Of a stretch of DNA of 24,232 nucleotides, positions 7,161-14,502 are shown piece by piece. The notes beneath the pieces are model-generated. The model was not told the DNA's origin and searched no databases. It saw only the letters and a list, made by a program, of their open reading frames with translations. Numbering within the stretch: the stretch's first letter is position 1; every line of letters starts with the position of its first letter. This DNA comes from Croceimicrobium sp965656185 (GTDB lineage: Bacteria > Bacteroidota > Bacteroidia > Flavobacteriales > Schleiferiaceae): contig CBFHJH010000021.1 in the NCBI GenBank assembly GCA_965656185.1, forward strand, positions 1-24,232, in the 5' to 3' direction. Position numbers and translations under genes: made by a program.

Positions 7161-8063
7161 TTAGCCCTGACCTTCCTTAAAAGCCTTTTGCCACTGGTAA
7201 AGTTCATCCAATTTAGCCTGAGGGATTGGATCCAATACCGCATTACTGCGGCGGTAGTGCCAATCTTCCAAAGCGGCCCTACGTTCTTTGCCTTCAAAGA
7301 AAATGCGACGATCTCGCTTCTGTTCTCTGAAGTACTGCTCCGTGCGATACCAATAGTGCTTTAAATGAGCCGGTTGAGCTAAAAAGCGCTGGTCATTTGG
7401 TCTAAAGCGCTCCCCATCGGCCCAATGCAAAGGGGCTAAGGGACTGTAATTGGGAAAGTGCGGATTGTGATGAAAAAAAGCGGCACCATGACCGGTGGCG
7501 ATAATGCTCTTTACCTGAAAATGCTCTTGATGGCCATCCGGAAAGCGTCGCACCAGGCTTCCCAATAATGTCGCATCCGCCGCAAGGCGCTCTAAATGGG
7601 CTGTACCATAGATCATCCAGTTCAGTACCATACCGGCCGAGTCCTGACTGAGACGAGCCAAAAGCACTTTCAAGCGCTCCTCACTGTATAAAAACTCGTC
7701 GCTATCTATAAAAGCGATCCACTGAAACTGGTCGGAATGATCCTTTAAGATTCGGTTTTTATGAAATTGCTCGCGATGGTAGAAATCAGGATGTGCGATA
7801 GAATCTTCTAAACTTACCAACCCAGCCTCTAGATAGGGCTCTAGGACTGCTAAATAATCATCCGAACTGCCGTCATTGGTTAAGAAAACGTGATCTACCC
7901 CCTGCGAAAAATGCCAATCGAGCCATTCGGCCAACCAAGGTGCCTCATCTTTAAACATGGCGTGCATAGCCAGACGGCCGTTGCGACAAGGATTGGCACT
8001 CAAATGCTGCCAACTGGCCTTGAGCTTGAATAATAGATTACGGATTTGATAAGACCAGGCCAA
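7161..8063 (-). CDS. Glycosyltransferase family 2/92-type protein
   Basis: The 300-residue protein resembles the Glyco_tranf_2_4/GT92-like group. It has MFKDEAPWLAEWLDWH (residues about 36-51), the nucleotide-sugar loop LTNDGSSDD (61-69) and the metal-binding FIDSDEF (Asp120, Asp122). His/Trp-rich acceptor segments follow (about 215-245). There is no signal peptide or obvious transmembrane helix. The start is unusual. The only codon available at the gene edge is TTG at 8063, since an in-frame TAG, which is also the stop of the amidohydrolase gene, lies directly upstream; the first ATG is about 32 codons later, just before the conserved domain. The abutting stop and start suggest translational coupling. 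The sugar and acceptor are unknown. Confidence 0.8.
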   Translation of the reverse strand: MAWSYQIRNLLFKLKASWQHLSANPCRNGRLAMHAMFKDEAPWLAEWLDWHFSQGVDHVFLTNDGSSDDYLAVLEPYLEAGLVSLEDSIAHPDFYHREQFHKNRILKDHSDQFQWIAFIDSDEFLYSEERLKVLLARLSQDSAGMVLNWMIYGTAHLERLAADATLLGSLVRRFPDGHQEHFQVKSIIATGHGAAFFHHNPHFPNYSPLAPLHWADGERFRPNDQRFLAQPAHLKHYWYRTEQYFREQKRDRRIFFEGKERRAALEDWHYRRSNAVLDPIPQAKLDELYQWQKAFKEGQG

Positions 8064-9671
8064 CTAGTAAAGGATTTCTCCGTTCAGCCCTAAGCTTTGA
8101 GGCTTCGTATCACGAAATTCACCCGCCTCCAGCTTACTAATATCTCGATCAAAAACGATGAAATCGGCATAATAGCCCGGCATCAGTTTTCCTTTTCGGT
8201 CTTCTTCAAAACTGGCATAGGCTCCCGCTTGGGTCATTCCTTTAATGGCTTCATCAAAACTCAAGGCTTCTTGAGGACGAAAACCCCCTGGCGGATAGCC
8301 CTCTACATCCATGCGTAACATCGCCGAACGCAAGGTATTCATGGGATAGATCTCTTCTACCGGAAAGTCGGTACCCAAAGGCAAGGACAAACCTTGTTCC
8401 AAAAAGCTTTTAGCAACGTAAGCGTATTCGATGCGCTCTCCTATGCGGTCTTCGGCCCAATACATATCGGAGGTAGCATGAGTAGGTTGAATAGAAGGAA
8501 TGATCTTGGCCGCCGCCATTTTTGCCTGGTCCTCCGGATGTACGATCTGTGCATGCTCGATTCGCCAACGATGATCTTCAATTCCAGCATTAGCTTCACT
8601 AAAGATCTGCACGGCCAAACGATTAGCCGAATCACCGATGGCGTGCACACACATTTGCCATCCCATTTTCACCAAAGAATCGGCCATCGTTTCAAAATAA
8701 GTCCGGGGCTTTAATTGCAAGCCGTAATTCCCGGGATCATCACTGTAGGCGTCCAGCATTAATGCGCCCCGTGAACCGAGTGCTCCATCGAGATAGAACT
8801 TCGCGCTTTTCACGCGAAACCGTTCGCCTTCTATGGGCGGCTTACTCAGATAATGAGCCAGCGAAAGGCTATCATCCGAAACCATCATATTCAGGCGAAG
8901 TTTCAATTCTCCGGCCTCCGACATGGCCCGCAGAAATTCAATATCCTTCTTTTTCAAACCTGCATCAGTAATCGAAGTGATACCAGCAGCCAAACAATTT
9001 TCTTGGGCCAAAAGCACTAATTCTTTCAAGCGGTCATCTTCCTCCGGTATGTCAATCAGGTCTACTGCATTATCGATCAATACGCCGCTAAGCCCCGCCT
9101 TAGCAAGTAGCAGTTTTCCGCCTTCAACCATGGTTTGCTCAGTAATTCCTGCATATTCTAAAGCGGCTCCATTGGCAATAGCCGCGTGTCCATCAATGCG
9201 ATTTAGGACCACCGGAGTATTTGGGAAAAGCGAATCTAAACGGACCCGATCGGGGAATTCTTTTACCGCCCAATCGTTCTGATCCCAGCCTCGACCCACG
9301 ATAAAGTCGGTCTCATTGGCTTCCGCAAAAGCCAGAGTGCGCTCTAGGCATTCCTGCCAAGATTGGGTCCCCACCAAATTAACCCTGCCTAAACCACGGG
9401 CATAGCCTAAAAAGTGGGCGTGCGCATCGTTAAATCCTGGATAAACATAAGCTCCGGGGTAAGTCTTTATACGATCGCTCTGGTAGTCTTTTCGGATCGC
9501 TTCCGCGGATGCGACTTTAAGGATCTTACCGTCTTTGACCGCCATCGCATTGGCTTCTATGCTATCCCCCGTATAGATAGACTGGGCCACCACAATGAGA
9601 TCTACCTCCTCCTTTTCTTGCGGCTTACAGGCAGCAATAAACAAATATGCTAAGATTAGAATGCGCTTCAT
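8064..9671 (-). CDS. YtcJ-like amidohydrolase lipoprotein
   Basis: The 535-residue product is an amidohydrolase family 3 (YtcJ-like) metal-dependent hydrolase. YPGFNDAHAHFLG holds the first metal ligands His84 and His86. VGRGWDQNDW, ITSITDAGL and MCVHAIGDSANR follow, then RIEHAQIVHPED and LGTDFPVE, all characteristic of the group. The N-terminus (LILAYLFIAACKPQ) is a lipoprotein signal with Cys15, so the enzyme is probably exported and membrane anchored, which is common for Bacteroidota members of this family. The final GLNGEILY strand closes the beta domain. The natural substrate is unknown (amide, carbamate or formamide type). It abuts the downstream glycosyltransferase gene with no spacer. 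Confidence 0.9.
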   Translation of the reverse strand: MKRILILAYLFIAACKPQEKEEVDLIVVAQSIYTGDSIEANAMAVKDGKILKVASAEAIRKDYQSDRIKTYPGAYVYPGFNDAHAHFLGYARGLGRVNLVGTQSWQECLERTLAFAEANETDFIVGRGWDQNDWAVKEFPDRVRLDSLFPNTPVVLNRIDGHAAIANGAALEYAGITEQTMVEGGKLLLAKAGLSGVLIDNAVDLIDIPEEDDRLKELVLLAQENCLAAGITSITDAGLKKKDIEFLRAMSEAGELKLRLNMMVSDDSLSLAHYLSKPPIEGERFRVKSAKFYLDGALGSRGALMLDAYSDDPGNYGLQLKPRTYFETMADSLVKMGWQMCVHAIGDSANRLAVQIFSEANAGIEDHRWRIEHAQIVHPEDQAKMAAAKIIPSIQPTHATSDMYWAEDRIGERIEYAYVAKSFLEQGLSLPLGTDFPVEEIYPMNTLRSAMLRMDVEGYPPGGFRPQEALSFDEAIKGMTQAGAYASFEEDRKGKLMPGYYADFIVFDRDISKLEAGEFRDTKPQSLGLNGEILY

Positions 9672-9702
9672 ATCTATCGATTTTAAGCTAAGATAAGGGC
9701 AA

Positions 9703-9738
9703 ATAAAAAACCCTGACGATCACCGGGATGTCAGGGTT
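9703..9738 (-). terminator. Rho-independent terminator of the small membrane protein gene
   Basis: On the minus strand AACCCTGAC pairs with GTCAGGGTT around an inner ATC/GAT stem, followed by TTTTTTATTT. It lies 22 nt beyond the stop of the 57-residue gene. The outer stem AACCCTGA/TCAGGGTT is the same as in the hairpin at 5267-5295. Confidence 0.82.
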
Positions 9739-9760
9739 CAAATATCTAGATTAAAGTATT

Positions 9761-9934
9761 TTACTTTTCCTCTTCTTTATGACCGATCATTTTGTAGGCC
9801 AATTTGGGTGATAATTGTTCGATACCGATCAAGGTTAACCAGTAACCCACGAACAGTCCTAAGAACAACAACATACTGAAACCCATCAAGAAGATGAATA
9901 AAAAGATGAAAAAGCCTAATACTTTGGTAAACAT
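9761..9934 (-). CDS. Small membrane protein, 57 residues
   Basis: An ATG at 9934 opens a 57-codon frame ending in TAA at 9761. The product has a hydrophobic stretch from about residue 7 to 38 (VLGFFIFLFIFLMGFSMLLF, then GLFVGYWLTLIG), probably one long or two short membrane helices. An amphipathic, charged tail ends in HKEEEK. The gene is supported by its own terminator 22 nt downstream, codon use like its neighbours and the clean hydrophobic/charged layout. I do not recognise a family. Its neighbour on the opposite strand is also a small membrane protein gene (10007), 72 nt away and divergently oriented, so the two share a promoter region. Confidence 0.72.
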   Translation of the reverse strand: MFTKVLGFFIFLFIFLMGFSMLLFLGLFVGYWLTLIGIEQLSPKLAYKMIGHKEEEK

Positions 9935-10006
9935 TGCCTTTAAATTTGTGGGCGCTAAAATACGGGAAATTCTGTATTCCTAACAAGCCTCTAATCAAAT
10001 TCTGGA

Positions 10007-10327
10007 ATGGATCTAAAGAAAGTCATCAGTTTTAGTGGATTAATCGCCGGATTGGCCTTTATCTACCTTGGGGTATGGGGCCTAGAACAGGAACTCTGGT
10101 CTAAATTATTCACAGCGCTTCAGGACAGCATGGGCATTAGTTCCAGCTATGATCTAGCTTGGAGCCAAAGCCTATTCATTCTTGGTGTTGGCATTAGCCT
10201 GGGCAGCCTTATCTTATATTTTTTCCGCAAAAACTTGAGTTCCGGCCGCTACAGCGGTATTTTTGTACTCTATTTAATTATCATCCTATTTATCACCTCT
10301 TGGCTTATTAGCCACAGCCTAAAATAA
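10007..10327 (+). CDS. Small integral membrane protein (about three helices)
   Basis: The 106-residue product has three predicted membrane helices: about 7-24 (ISFSGLIAGLAFIYLGVWG), 51-71 (SQSLFILGVGISLGSLILYF) and 84-101 (IFVLYLIIILFITSWL). The loops are short, and the Arg/Lys at 73-80 suggest that loop faces the cytoplasm. No family is recognised. The stop is only 5 nt before the fumarase ATG, so the two are almost certainly co-transcribed. A role near fumarase cannot be inferred from that alone. Confidence 0.72.
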   Translation: MDLKKVISFSGLIAGLAFIYLGVWGLEQELWSKLFTALQDSMGISSSYDLAWSQSLFILGVGISLGSLILYFFRKNLSSGRYSGIFVLYLIIILFITSWLISHSLK

Positions 10328-10332
10328 AGACT

Positions 10333-11730
10333 ATGGATTATCGTATCGAAAAAGATACCATGGGCGAAGTAAAAGTACCCGCCGACAAATACTGGGGCGC
10401 TCAAACCGAGCGCAGTCGTAATAATTTTAAAATTGGGGCTCCGGCCAGCATGCCGATCGAGATCGTGCGCGGCTTCGCCTACCTCAAAAAAGCTGCCGCT
10501 CACGCCAATAATGAATTAGGAGCGCTAGAAAGCGAAAAACGGGACTTAATTTCTCAGGTATGCGACGAGATCTTAGCCGGTAAATTAGACGATCAATTTC
10601 CTTTGGTAGTCTGGCAAACCGGTTCTGGCACCCAAAGCAATATGAACGTGAACGAAGTGGTGGCTAACCGCGCCCACGTATTGGAAGGGAATAAACTAGG
10701 TGAAGGCACTCGAAAGATCCATCCTAACGACGATGTAAATAAGAGCCAGTCTTCCAATGACACCTTCCCTACTGGTATGCATATTGCTGCTTATAAAATG
10801 ATCGTAGAAACGACCATGCCAGGCATCAAGCAATTGCGCGATACCTTGGCCGCAAAATCTGAGGCCTTTAAGGAGGTGGTAAAGATCGGTCGCACTCACT
10901 TAATGGACGCTACTCCACTTACCCTAGGCCAAGAATTTAGCGGCTATGTTTCTCAATTAGACCACGGCCTTAAAGCTTTAAATAATACCCTAGACCACCT
11001 TTCTGAGGTAGCCTTGGGCGGAACTGCGGTAGGTACGGGCATTAATACTCCAGAAGGCTATGCAGACTTAGTAGCAAAGAAGATCGCTGAATTCACTGGC
11101 CTCCCTTTTAAAAGTGCTGATAACAAGTTTGAGGCACTTGCCGCACATGATGCCTTGGTAGAAACCCATGGTGCCCTTAAACAAGTAGCGGTATCCTTAA
11201 TGAAGATCGCCAACGATATCCGCCTTTTGGCTTCTGGTCCTCGTGCCGGTATTGGTGAGATCATTATACCGGCCAATGAGCCAGGCTCTTCGATCATGCC
11301 GGGAAAAGTAAATCCAACCCAAGCGGAAGCCATGACTATGGTAGCTGCGCGGGTTATGGGTAACGACACCACCGTTAGTGTGGGGGGATCTAATGGTCAT
11401 TATGAGCTCAATGTTTTTAAGCCTGTAATGGCTCAAGCAGTGTTGGAGTCGGCCCGCTTAATCGGCGACGCCTGTGTAAGCTTTGATGAGCACTGTGCAG
11501 TGGGAATCGAACCAAACCACGAGGTGATCAAACGTCACTTAAATAACTCTTTGATGTTGGTTACCGCCTTAAACACGAAGATCGGTTACGAAAAAGCGGC
11601 CAAGATTGCGAAAACCGCTTACGAAAACGGTACCACCCTAAAAGAAGAAGCTGTGAACTTAGGTTTCTTAAGCGCTGAAGAATTCGATCAGTGGGTACGC
11701 CCAGAAAACATGGTAGGCAGTTTAAAATAA
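10333..11730 (+). CDS. fumC: Class II fumarate hydratase
   Basis: The 465-residue enzyme interconverts fumarate and L-malate in the TCA cycle and is an oxygen-stable, iron-free homotetramer. The family landmarks are in place: VWQTGSGTQSNMNVNEV (about 93-109), HPNDDVNKSQSSNDTFP (130-146) and GRTHLMDATPLTLGQ with catalytic-site His189. The signature loop GSSIMPGKVNP (318-328) carries the catalytic serine. Length and motif order match E. coli FumC. It is preceded by a small membrane protein gene with a 5-nt gap and followed 20 nt later by a clear terminator. Confidence 0.97.
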   Translation: MDYRIEKDTMGEVKVPADKYWGAQTERSRNNFKIGAPASMPIEIVRGFAYLKKAAAHANNELGALESEKRDLISQVCDEILAGKLDDQFPLVVWQTGSGTQSNMNVNEVVANRAHVLEGNKLGEGTRKIHPNDDVNKSQSSNDTFPTGMHIAAYKMIVETTMPGIKQLRDTLAAKSEAFKEVVKIGRTHLMDATPLTLGQEFSGYVSQLDHGLKALNNTLDHLSEVALGGTAVGTGINTPEGYADLVAKKIAEFTGLPFKSADNKFEALAAHDALVETHGALKQVAVSLMKIANDIRLLASGPRAGIGEIIIPANEPGSSIMPGKVNPTQAEAMTMVAARVMGNDTTVSVGGSNGHYELNVFKPVMAQAVLESARLIGDACVSFDEHCAVGIEPNHEVIKRHLNNSLMLVTALNTKIGYEKAAKIAKTAYENGTTLKEEAVNLGFLSAEEFDQWVRPENMVGSLK

Positions 11731-11749
11731 GTGCCTTTACTTATAATTT

Positions 11750-11789
11750 AAGCCTCCATACCGCTCGGTATTGGAGGCTTTATTTTTTT
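11750..11789. terminator. Bidirectional terminator between fumC and the ACP phosphodiesterase gene
   Basis: AAGCCTCC-ATACC pairs with GGTATTGGAGGCTT (one bulged base, CTC loop), followed by TATTTTTTT. The right edge overlaps the TAA stop of the minus-strand gene at 11780-11782, so the tail of that gene supplies the T-tract for fumC. Termination in the minus direction is less certain because the A/T tract on that side is interrupted. Confidence 0.85.
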
Positions 11790-12361
11790 AAAAAGCCTTG
11801 CACAGCTTCGGCTAACTGAGGATAAAACTCCTCAAATTTTGCCGCAAAGAAAAGCTCATCACGTAACAGCTGACTAAGGGCATCAGCCATTTTATTTTCA
11901 TAAGGGGTGCGGCGAGACATACCGCTTAAGCTGCGATCTATACCCTGCTTAAATTGATAGTTATACAACCAATTACCCTTCTCCATATAGGTGAAGGTAT
12001 GTTGAGCTCTGGCAGGAAGTTGCTGCCAGTTCCTGCGAAACAGACCGTAGACTGACTCGCTAAAATGGGCTAGATCCTTACCGTGAATGGTCTCATAATT
12101 TCGCGCTAAAAAGTGATCCATAACAATGTCATTTACCACTCCCGCATATTTTCCCTGTTGGGGGCGCCAGCGTTCAAGCATCTCTGCCACCGTAGGGTGC
12201 TTATCGGTATAGTCATCGATAAAATGGTGTAATTCGATGCCTCTTTGCACTTCTGGAGAATAGCGATCATAGAATTTACGGCGCGTAAAGTCGGCAATGG
12301 CATTACCAATCATGAGTCCTTCTTGATCGTCACTAAGGCTAAGGTGAGCGAGAAAATTCAT
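11780..12361 (-). CDS. Acyl carrier protein phosphodiesterase-like protein (AcpH/DUF479 family)
   Basis: The 193-residue protein matches the ACP phosphodiesterase family, which removes the 4'-phosphopantetheine group from holo-ACP. It starts with MNFLAHLSLS, followed by GLMIGNAIADF (about 15-25) and GIELHHFIDDYTDKHP (about 41-56), then NDIVMDHFLARN (about 77-88). These His/Asp blocks form the HD-like metal site. The length is usual for the family. In Bacteroidota the biochemical activity has been assumed rather than shown. It is a single gene, convergent with fumC and divergent from the 12480 operon. A near-consensus box TATCTTTC lies 4 nt before its ATG. Confidence 0.85.
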   Translation of the reverse strand: MNFLAHLSLSDDQEGLMIGNAIADFTRRKFYDRYSPEVQRGIELHHFIDDYTDKHPTVAEMLERWRPQQGKYAGVVNDIVMDHFLARNYETIHGKDLAHFSESVYGLFRRNWQQLPARAQHTFTYMEKGNWLYNYQFKQGIDRSLSGMSRRTPYENKMADALSQLLRDELFFAAKFEEFYPQLAEAVQGFLKK

Positions 12362-12464
12362 CGCTGAAAGATAAGGATAGAAATGGAAAAAGCTTTGTAA
12401 GGCGGCAGTCTGTTAAAACTGTTAAATTGTGACTTGAGCCCCCTTCTCACCGGACCTAGCTAAT

Positions 12465-12472
12465 TATCTTTG
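12465..12472 (+). promoter_or_regulatory. -7 box (TATCTTTG) in front of the Cys-motif operon
   Basis: TATCTTTG matches TAnnTTTG and ends 7 nt before the ATG at 12480, so the mRNA would begin at or within a base or two of the start codon. No well-spaced -33 TTG is evident, and possible TTGs at 12427 and 12434 are too far. I saw no clear metal-regulator operator in the 118-bp spacer. Confidence 0.5.
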
Positions 12473-12479
12473 CCACGCA

Positions 12480-12848
12480 ATGCGACTTAGTGCTTTAATC
12501 ATAGTAATCAGTCTTTTTAGTCAGTTTCTAAAACCGGCCTTGGTTTTAGGCGACTACCTCATTCGCTATCAGGAATATGTATCCTTATTATGCGAAAATC
12601 GCGCTCAACCTGAATTGCATTGTAATGGCACCTGCCAAATTGCTAAATTACTGCAAAGTAAGGAAGAGCCTCAGGCGCCAAGCTTGCCCAGCTTTTCCTA
12701 TCCCCAAGACTGGTTGCATACAAGCCTGGCACTTGAAGTTGATCTGCCAAGGCTTCCCATCTTTAGTTTCCCATTTGCCTATAATGAGTCTTTGCGGGCT
12801 AATCCCTTAAACGGGCCGCCAGCTCCACCTCCCCAATTTTTTGCTTAG
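12480..12848 (+). CDS. Small exported protein with CxxxxxxxxHCxxxC motif
   Basis: The 122-residue product starts with a hydrophobic signal or anchor (about 3-24). The mature part carries Cys38, His47, Cys48 and Cys52 within LLCENRAQPELHCNGTC. I associate this LC.N...PELHCNGxC pattern with small Bacteroidota proteins of unknown function; the clustered thiols and His look like a metal or redox site. The C-terminal third is Pro-rich (PPAPPPQFF). It is the first gene of a plus-strand trio with 34 nt to the next gene, and a -7 box sits just before the ATG. Metal handling is inference from the residues and the neighbours. Confidence 0.72.
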   Translation: MRLSALIIVISLFSQFLKPALVLGDYLIRYQEYVSLLCENRAQPELHCNGTCQIAKLLQSKEEPQAPSLPSFSYPQDWLHTSLALEVDLPRLPIFSFPFAYNESLRANPLNGPPAPPPQFFA

Positions 12849-12882
12849 GATCTTTTTCTCAACGCAAAAAATTAAATAATAA

Positions 12883-13761
12883 ATGACTAAAAACTTTTGG
12901 CTGGGACTAGCCTTTCTAAGTCTCAGCAGCTTTCACAGCAGTGGCTGCGATGTATGCGGCTGCAGTAGCATGGGCTTTGGAATTGGCGACTGGGCCAATC
13001 AAGGACGAAGCCTGATCAGCACCAATTATAGCCTTCGACATTTTGAAGGACCCAATAACGACGACTATTTTCATCAGCTACAGCTTAACGCGATTTGGGC
13101 TCTAGACGAACGTTGGCAGCTTAAACTAAGTATACCTTGGATCTACGCCCAACGAAGTATTAGCGAAAGTGGTGAAAGTAAAACCTTGAATGAGCTCTCC
13201 GACATCAGCCTGGCCTTGCAGTATCGGCTTTGGTCTAAAATCGGGCAAACTTCGCTGCATAACCTCTACCTTAGTTTTGGCCTGCAGGCCCCCACCGGAC
13301 ATTTCCAGAATCGCCCCAGTGAGAGCCTTTTTGCGCCTAACTTTCAAGCCGGTAGTGCTAGTTGGGACCTACAGTTCAGTTTGCAATACGAATATGCCTG
13401 GCGAAATTATTTGCTGGTATTCCAATCCGCGCAAGCCTTAAACACAAGCAATACCTACGGTTATCGATTCGGCAATCAGTTTTTACAGTCCTTAAAGCTG
13501 GCCAAACGATTCGACCATAGCGATAAGGCCTCCAGTCTACTATTCATGAGTTTGGACCATGAATACCTAGGCAGAGATGTTAATCAAAGGGGGTATTATC
13601 AATACGGCAGCGGAGGACAAGCTTTTTTTAGTGGACTGGGGGCACAGTATACCAAGCAGACTTGGAGCTTTGGGCTACAGTACCAATTTAGGCTACTTCC
13701 CGCTCAAGGTGAATACCAGGCCCGTGATCAATTCAATTTAAATTTCAGCTATTTCTTATGA
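12883..13761 (+). CDS. Outer-membrane beta-barrel-like protein with CDVCGC head
   Basis: The 292-residue product has a signal peptide (about 1-21) directly followed by CDVCGCSSM (Cys22, Cys25, Cys27), a compact thiol cluster at the new N-terminus. The rest alternates polar and aromatic strands (for example LQLNAIWALDERWQLKLSIPW and LHNLYLSFGLQAPTG) and ends in FNLNFSYFL, as in outer-membrane barrels with a C-terminal aromatic/hydrophobic strand. It resembles the broad transporter/MetA-pathway barrel group. It overlaps the lipoprotein gene by 4 nt (ATGA). The Cys cluster could bind copper, zinc or iron at the cell surface, or be lipidated at Cys22, although the preceding SSG is a poor lipobox. 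Confidence 0.68.
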   Translation: MTKNFWLGLAFLSLSSFHSSGCDVCGCSSMGFGIGDWANQGRSLISTNYSLRHFEGPNNDDYFHQLQLNAIWALDERWQLKLSIPWIYAQRSISESGESKTLNELSDISLALQYRLWSKIGQTSLHNLYLSFGLQAPTGHFQNRPSESLFAPNFQAGSASWDLQFSLQYEYAWRNYLLVFQSAQALNTSNTYGYRFGNQFLQSLKLAKRFDHSDKASSLLFMSLDHEYLGRDVNQRGYYQYGSGGQAFFSGLGAQYTKQTWSFGLQYQFRLLPAQGEYQARDQFNLNFSYFL

Positions 13762-14150
13762 AAAAGTGGTGGCTCCTTTTAGGACTAAGCATTTTATGGG
13801 CCTGCGATGAGAATGTAATAGGCCAAGAAGACTTAGAAGCTCCAGAAATAAGTATCCTCAGACCCCAAAGTAGAGAGATGCATGCGGGTGATACCCTCAC
13901 CATTTCGATCTTGGTTAAGGATAATGATCAACTGCATGATATCTATCTGGGCTTGAACGATCTAGACCTCATGCGGAAACGCATTCATTGGTCGCAACAC
14001 TACCATGGTCAAAGTATAAGACTAGACACCAGTTTTGCTTTAGACCCTCAACGGGGAACAGGACATATCGAGCTCCAAGTAGAAGCAAGTGACCATCAAG
14101 GAAACCACAGTGAAAAACGCTTAGGTATCTTTATAATAGGTGGAAACTAG
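13758..14150 (+). CDS. DUF4625-like lipoprotein
   Basis: The 130-residue product has a lipoprotein signal ending LSILWACDEN (Cys16). The mature part is one Ig-like beta-sandwich: EAPEISILRP, then GDTLTISILVKDNDQLHDIYLGL and a final HIELQVEASDHQGN strand. The GD-D....D.L.D pattern is what I know from DUF4625 and related Ig-like lipoproteins. Several His (about residues 77-85, WSQHYHGQS) would suit metal binding but are not diagnostic. It is the last gene of the trio and starts inside the barrel gene's stop (ATGA overlap). No convincing terminator is seen in the 90 bp to the convergent purS gene. Confidence 0.65.
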   Translation: MKKWWLLLGLSILWACDENVIGQEDLEAPEISILRPQSREMHAGDTLTISILVKDNDQLHDIYLGLNDLDLMRKRIHWSQHYHGQSIRLDTSFALDPQRGTGHIELQVEASDHQGNHSEKRLGIFIIGGN

Positions 14151-14240
14151 GCCGGTTTACCGATGCGTAAAGCCCTTAAGTAATCTAGCTTATAAGGTCT
14201 ACCTTAGAACGGCGCCCTACTTGCTTAAAAAGTGTGAAAT

Positions 14241-14492
14241 TTAAACTGGTAGTACCTCGAACTCGTAATTCTCGGTAATAGGATTGATGAGAAGTTTTTT
14301 ACAAGCTTCGTCTACTTTAGCCCGAGCAGCTTCTTCATTCTCAGCCTCTACGTCTAGATGAATATGCTTGCCAATACGCACGCCGGAGATCTCGGATAGA
14401 CCGATGTTTTTCATACTGCTGCTAACCGCTTTACCTTGAGGATCTAAAAGCGCCTTGTGAGGCATTACGTTGATTTCGGCTTTAAACTTCAT
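14241..14492 (-). CDS. purS: Phosphoribosylformylglycinamidine synthase, PurS subunit
   Basis: The 83-residue protein is the small structural subunit of the three-part PurS-PurQ-PurL complex, which converts FGAR to FGAM in purine synthesis and channels ammonia from PurQ. Diagnostic elements are DPQGKAVSSSMKNIGL (about 17-32), SGVRIGKHIHLDVE (about 36-49) and CKKLLINPITENYEFEV (about 64-80). The length is standard. It follows pssA with a 10-nt gap on the same strand, so it is probably transcribed from the pssA promoter. No other pur gene is in the window, so purQ and purL must lie elsewhere. Its presence implies the split form of the enzyme rather than the fused large PurL. Confidence 0.9.
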   Translation of the reverse strand: MKFKAEINVMPHKALLDPQGKAVSSSMKNIGLSEISGVRIGKHIHLDVEAENEEAARAKVDEACKKLLINPITENYEFEVLPV

Positions 14493-14502
14493 ACTAAAAT
14501 AT

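Noticed and set aside
9941..9948. TAAATTTG as -7 box for the 10007 gene
   Set aside because: The upstream TTTG is only 14 nt away and the predicted leader would be over 50 nt; not convincing compared with the other boxes.
14151..14240. Terminator or small gene between the DUF4625-like and purS genes
   Set aside because: No stem with adjoining T tract and no open frame with coding features was found in these 90 bp.
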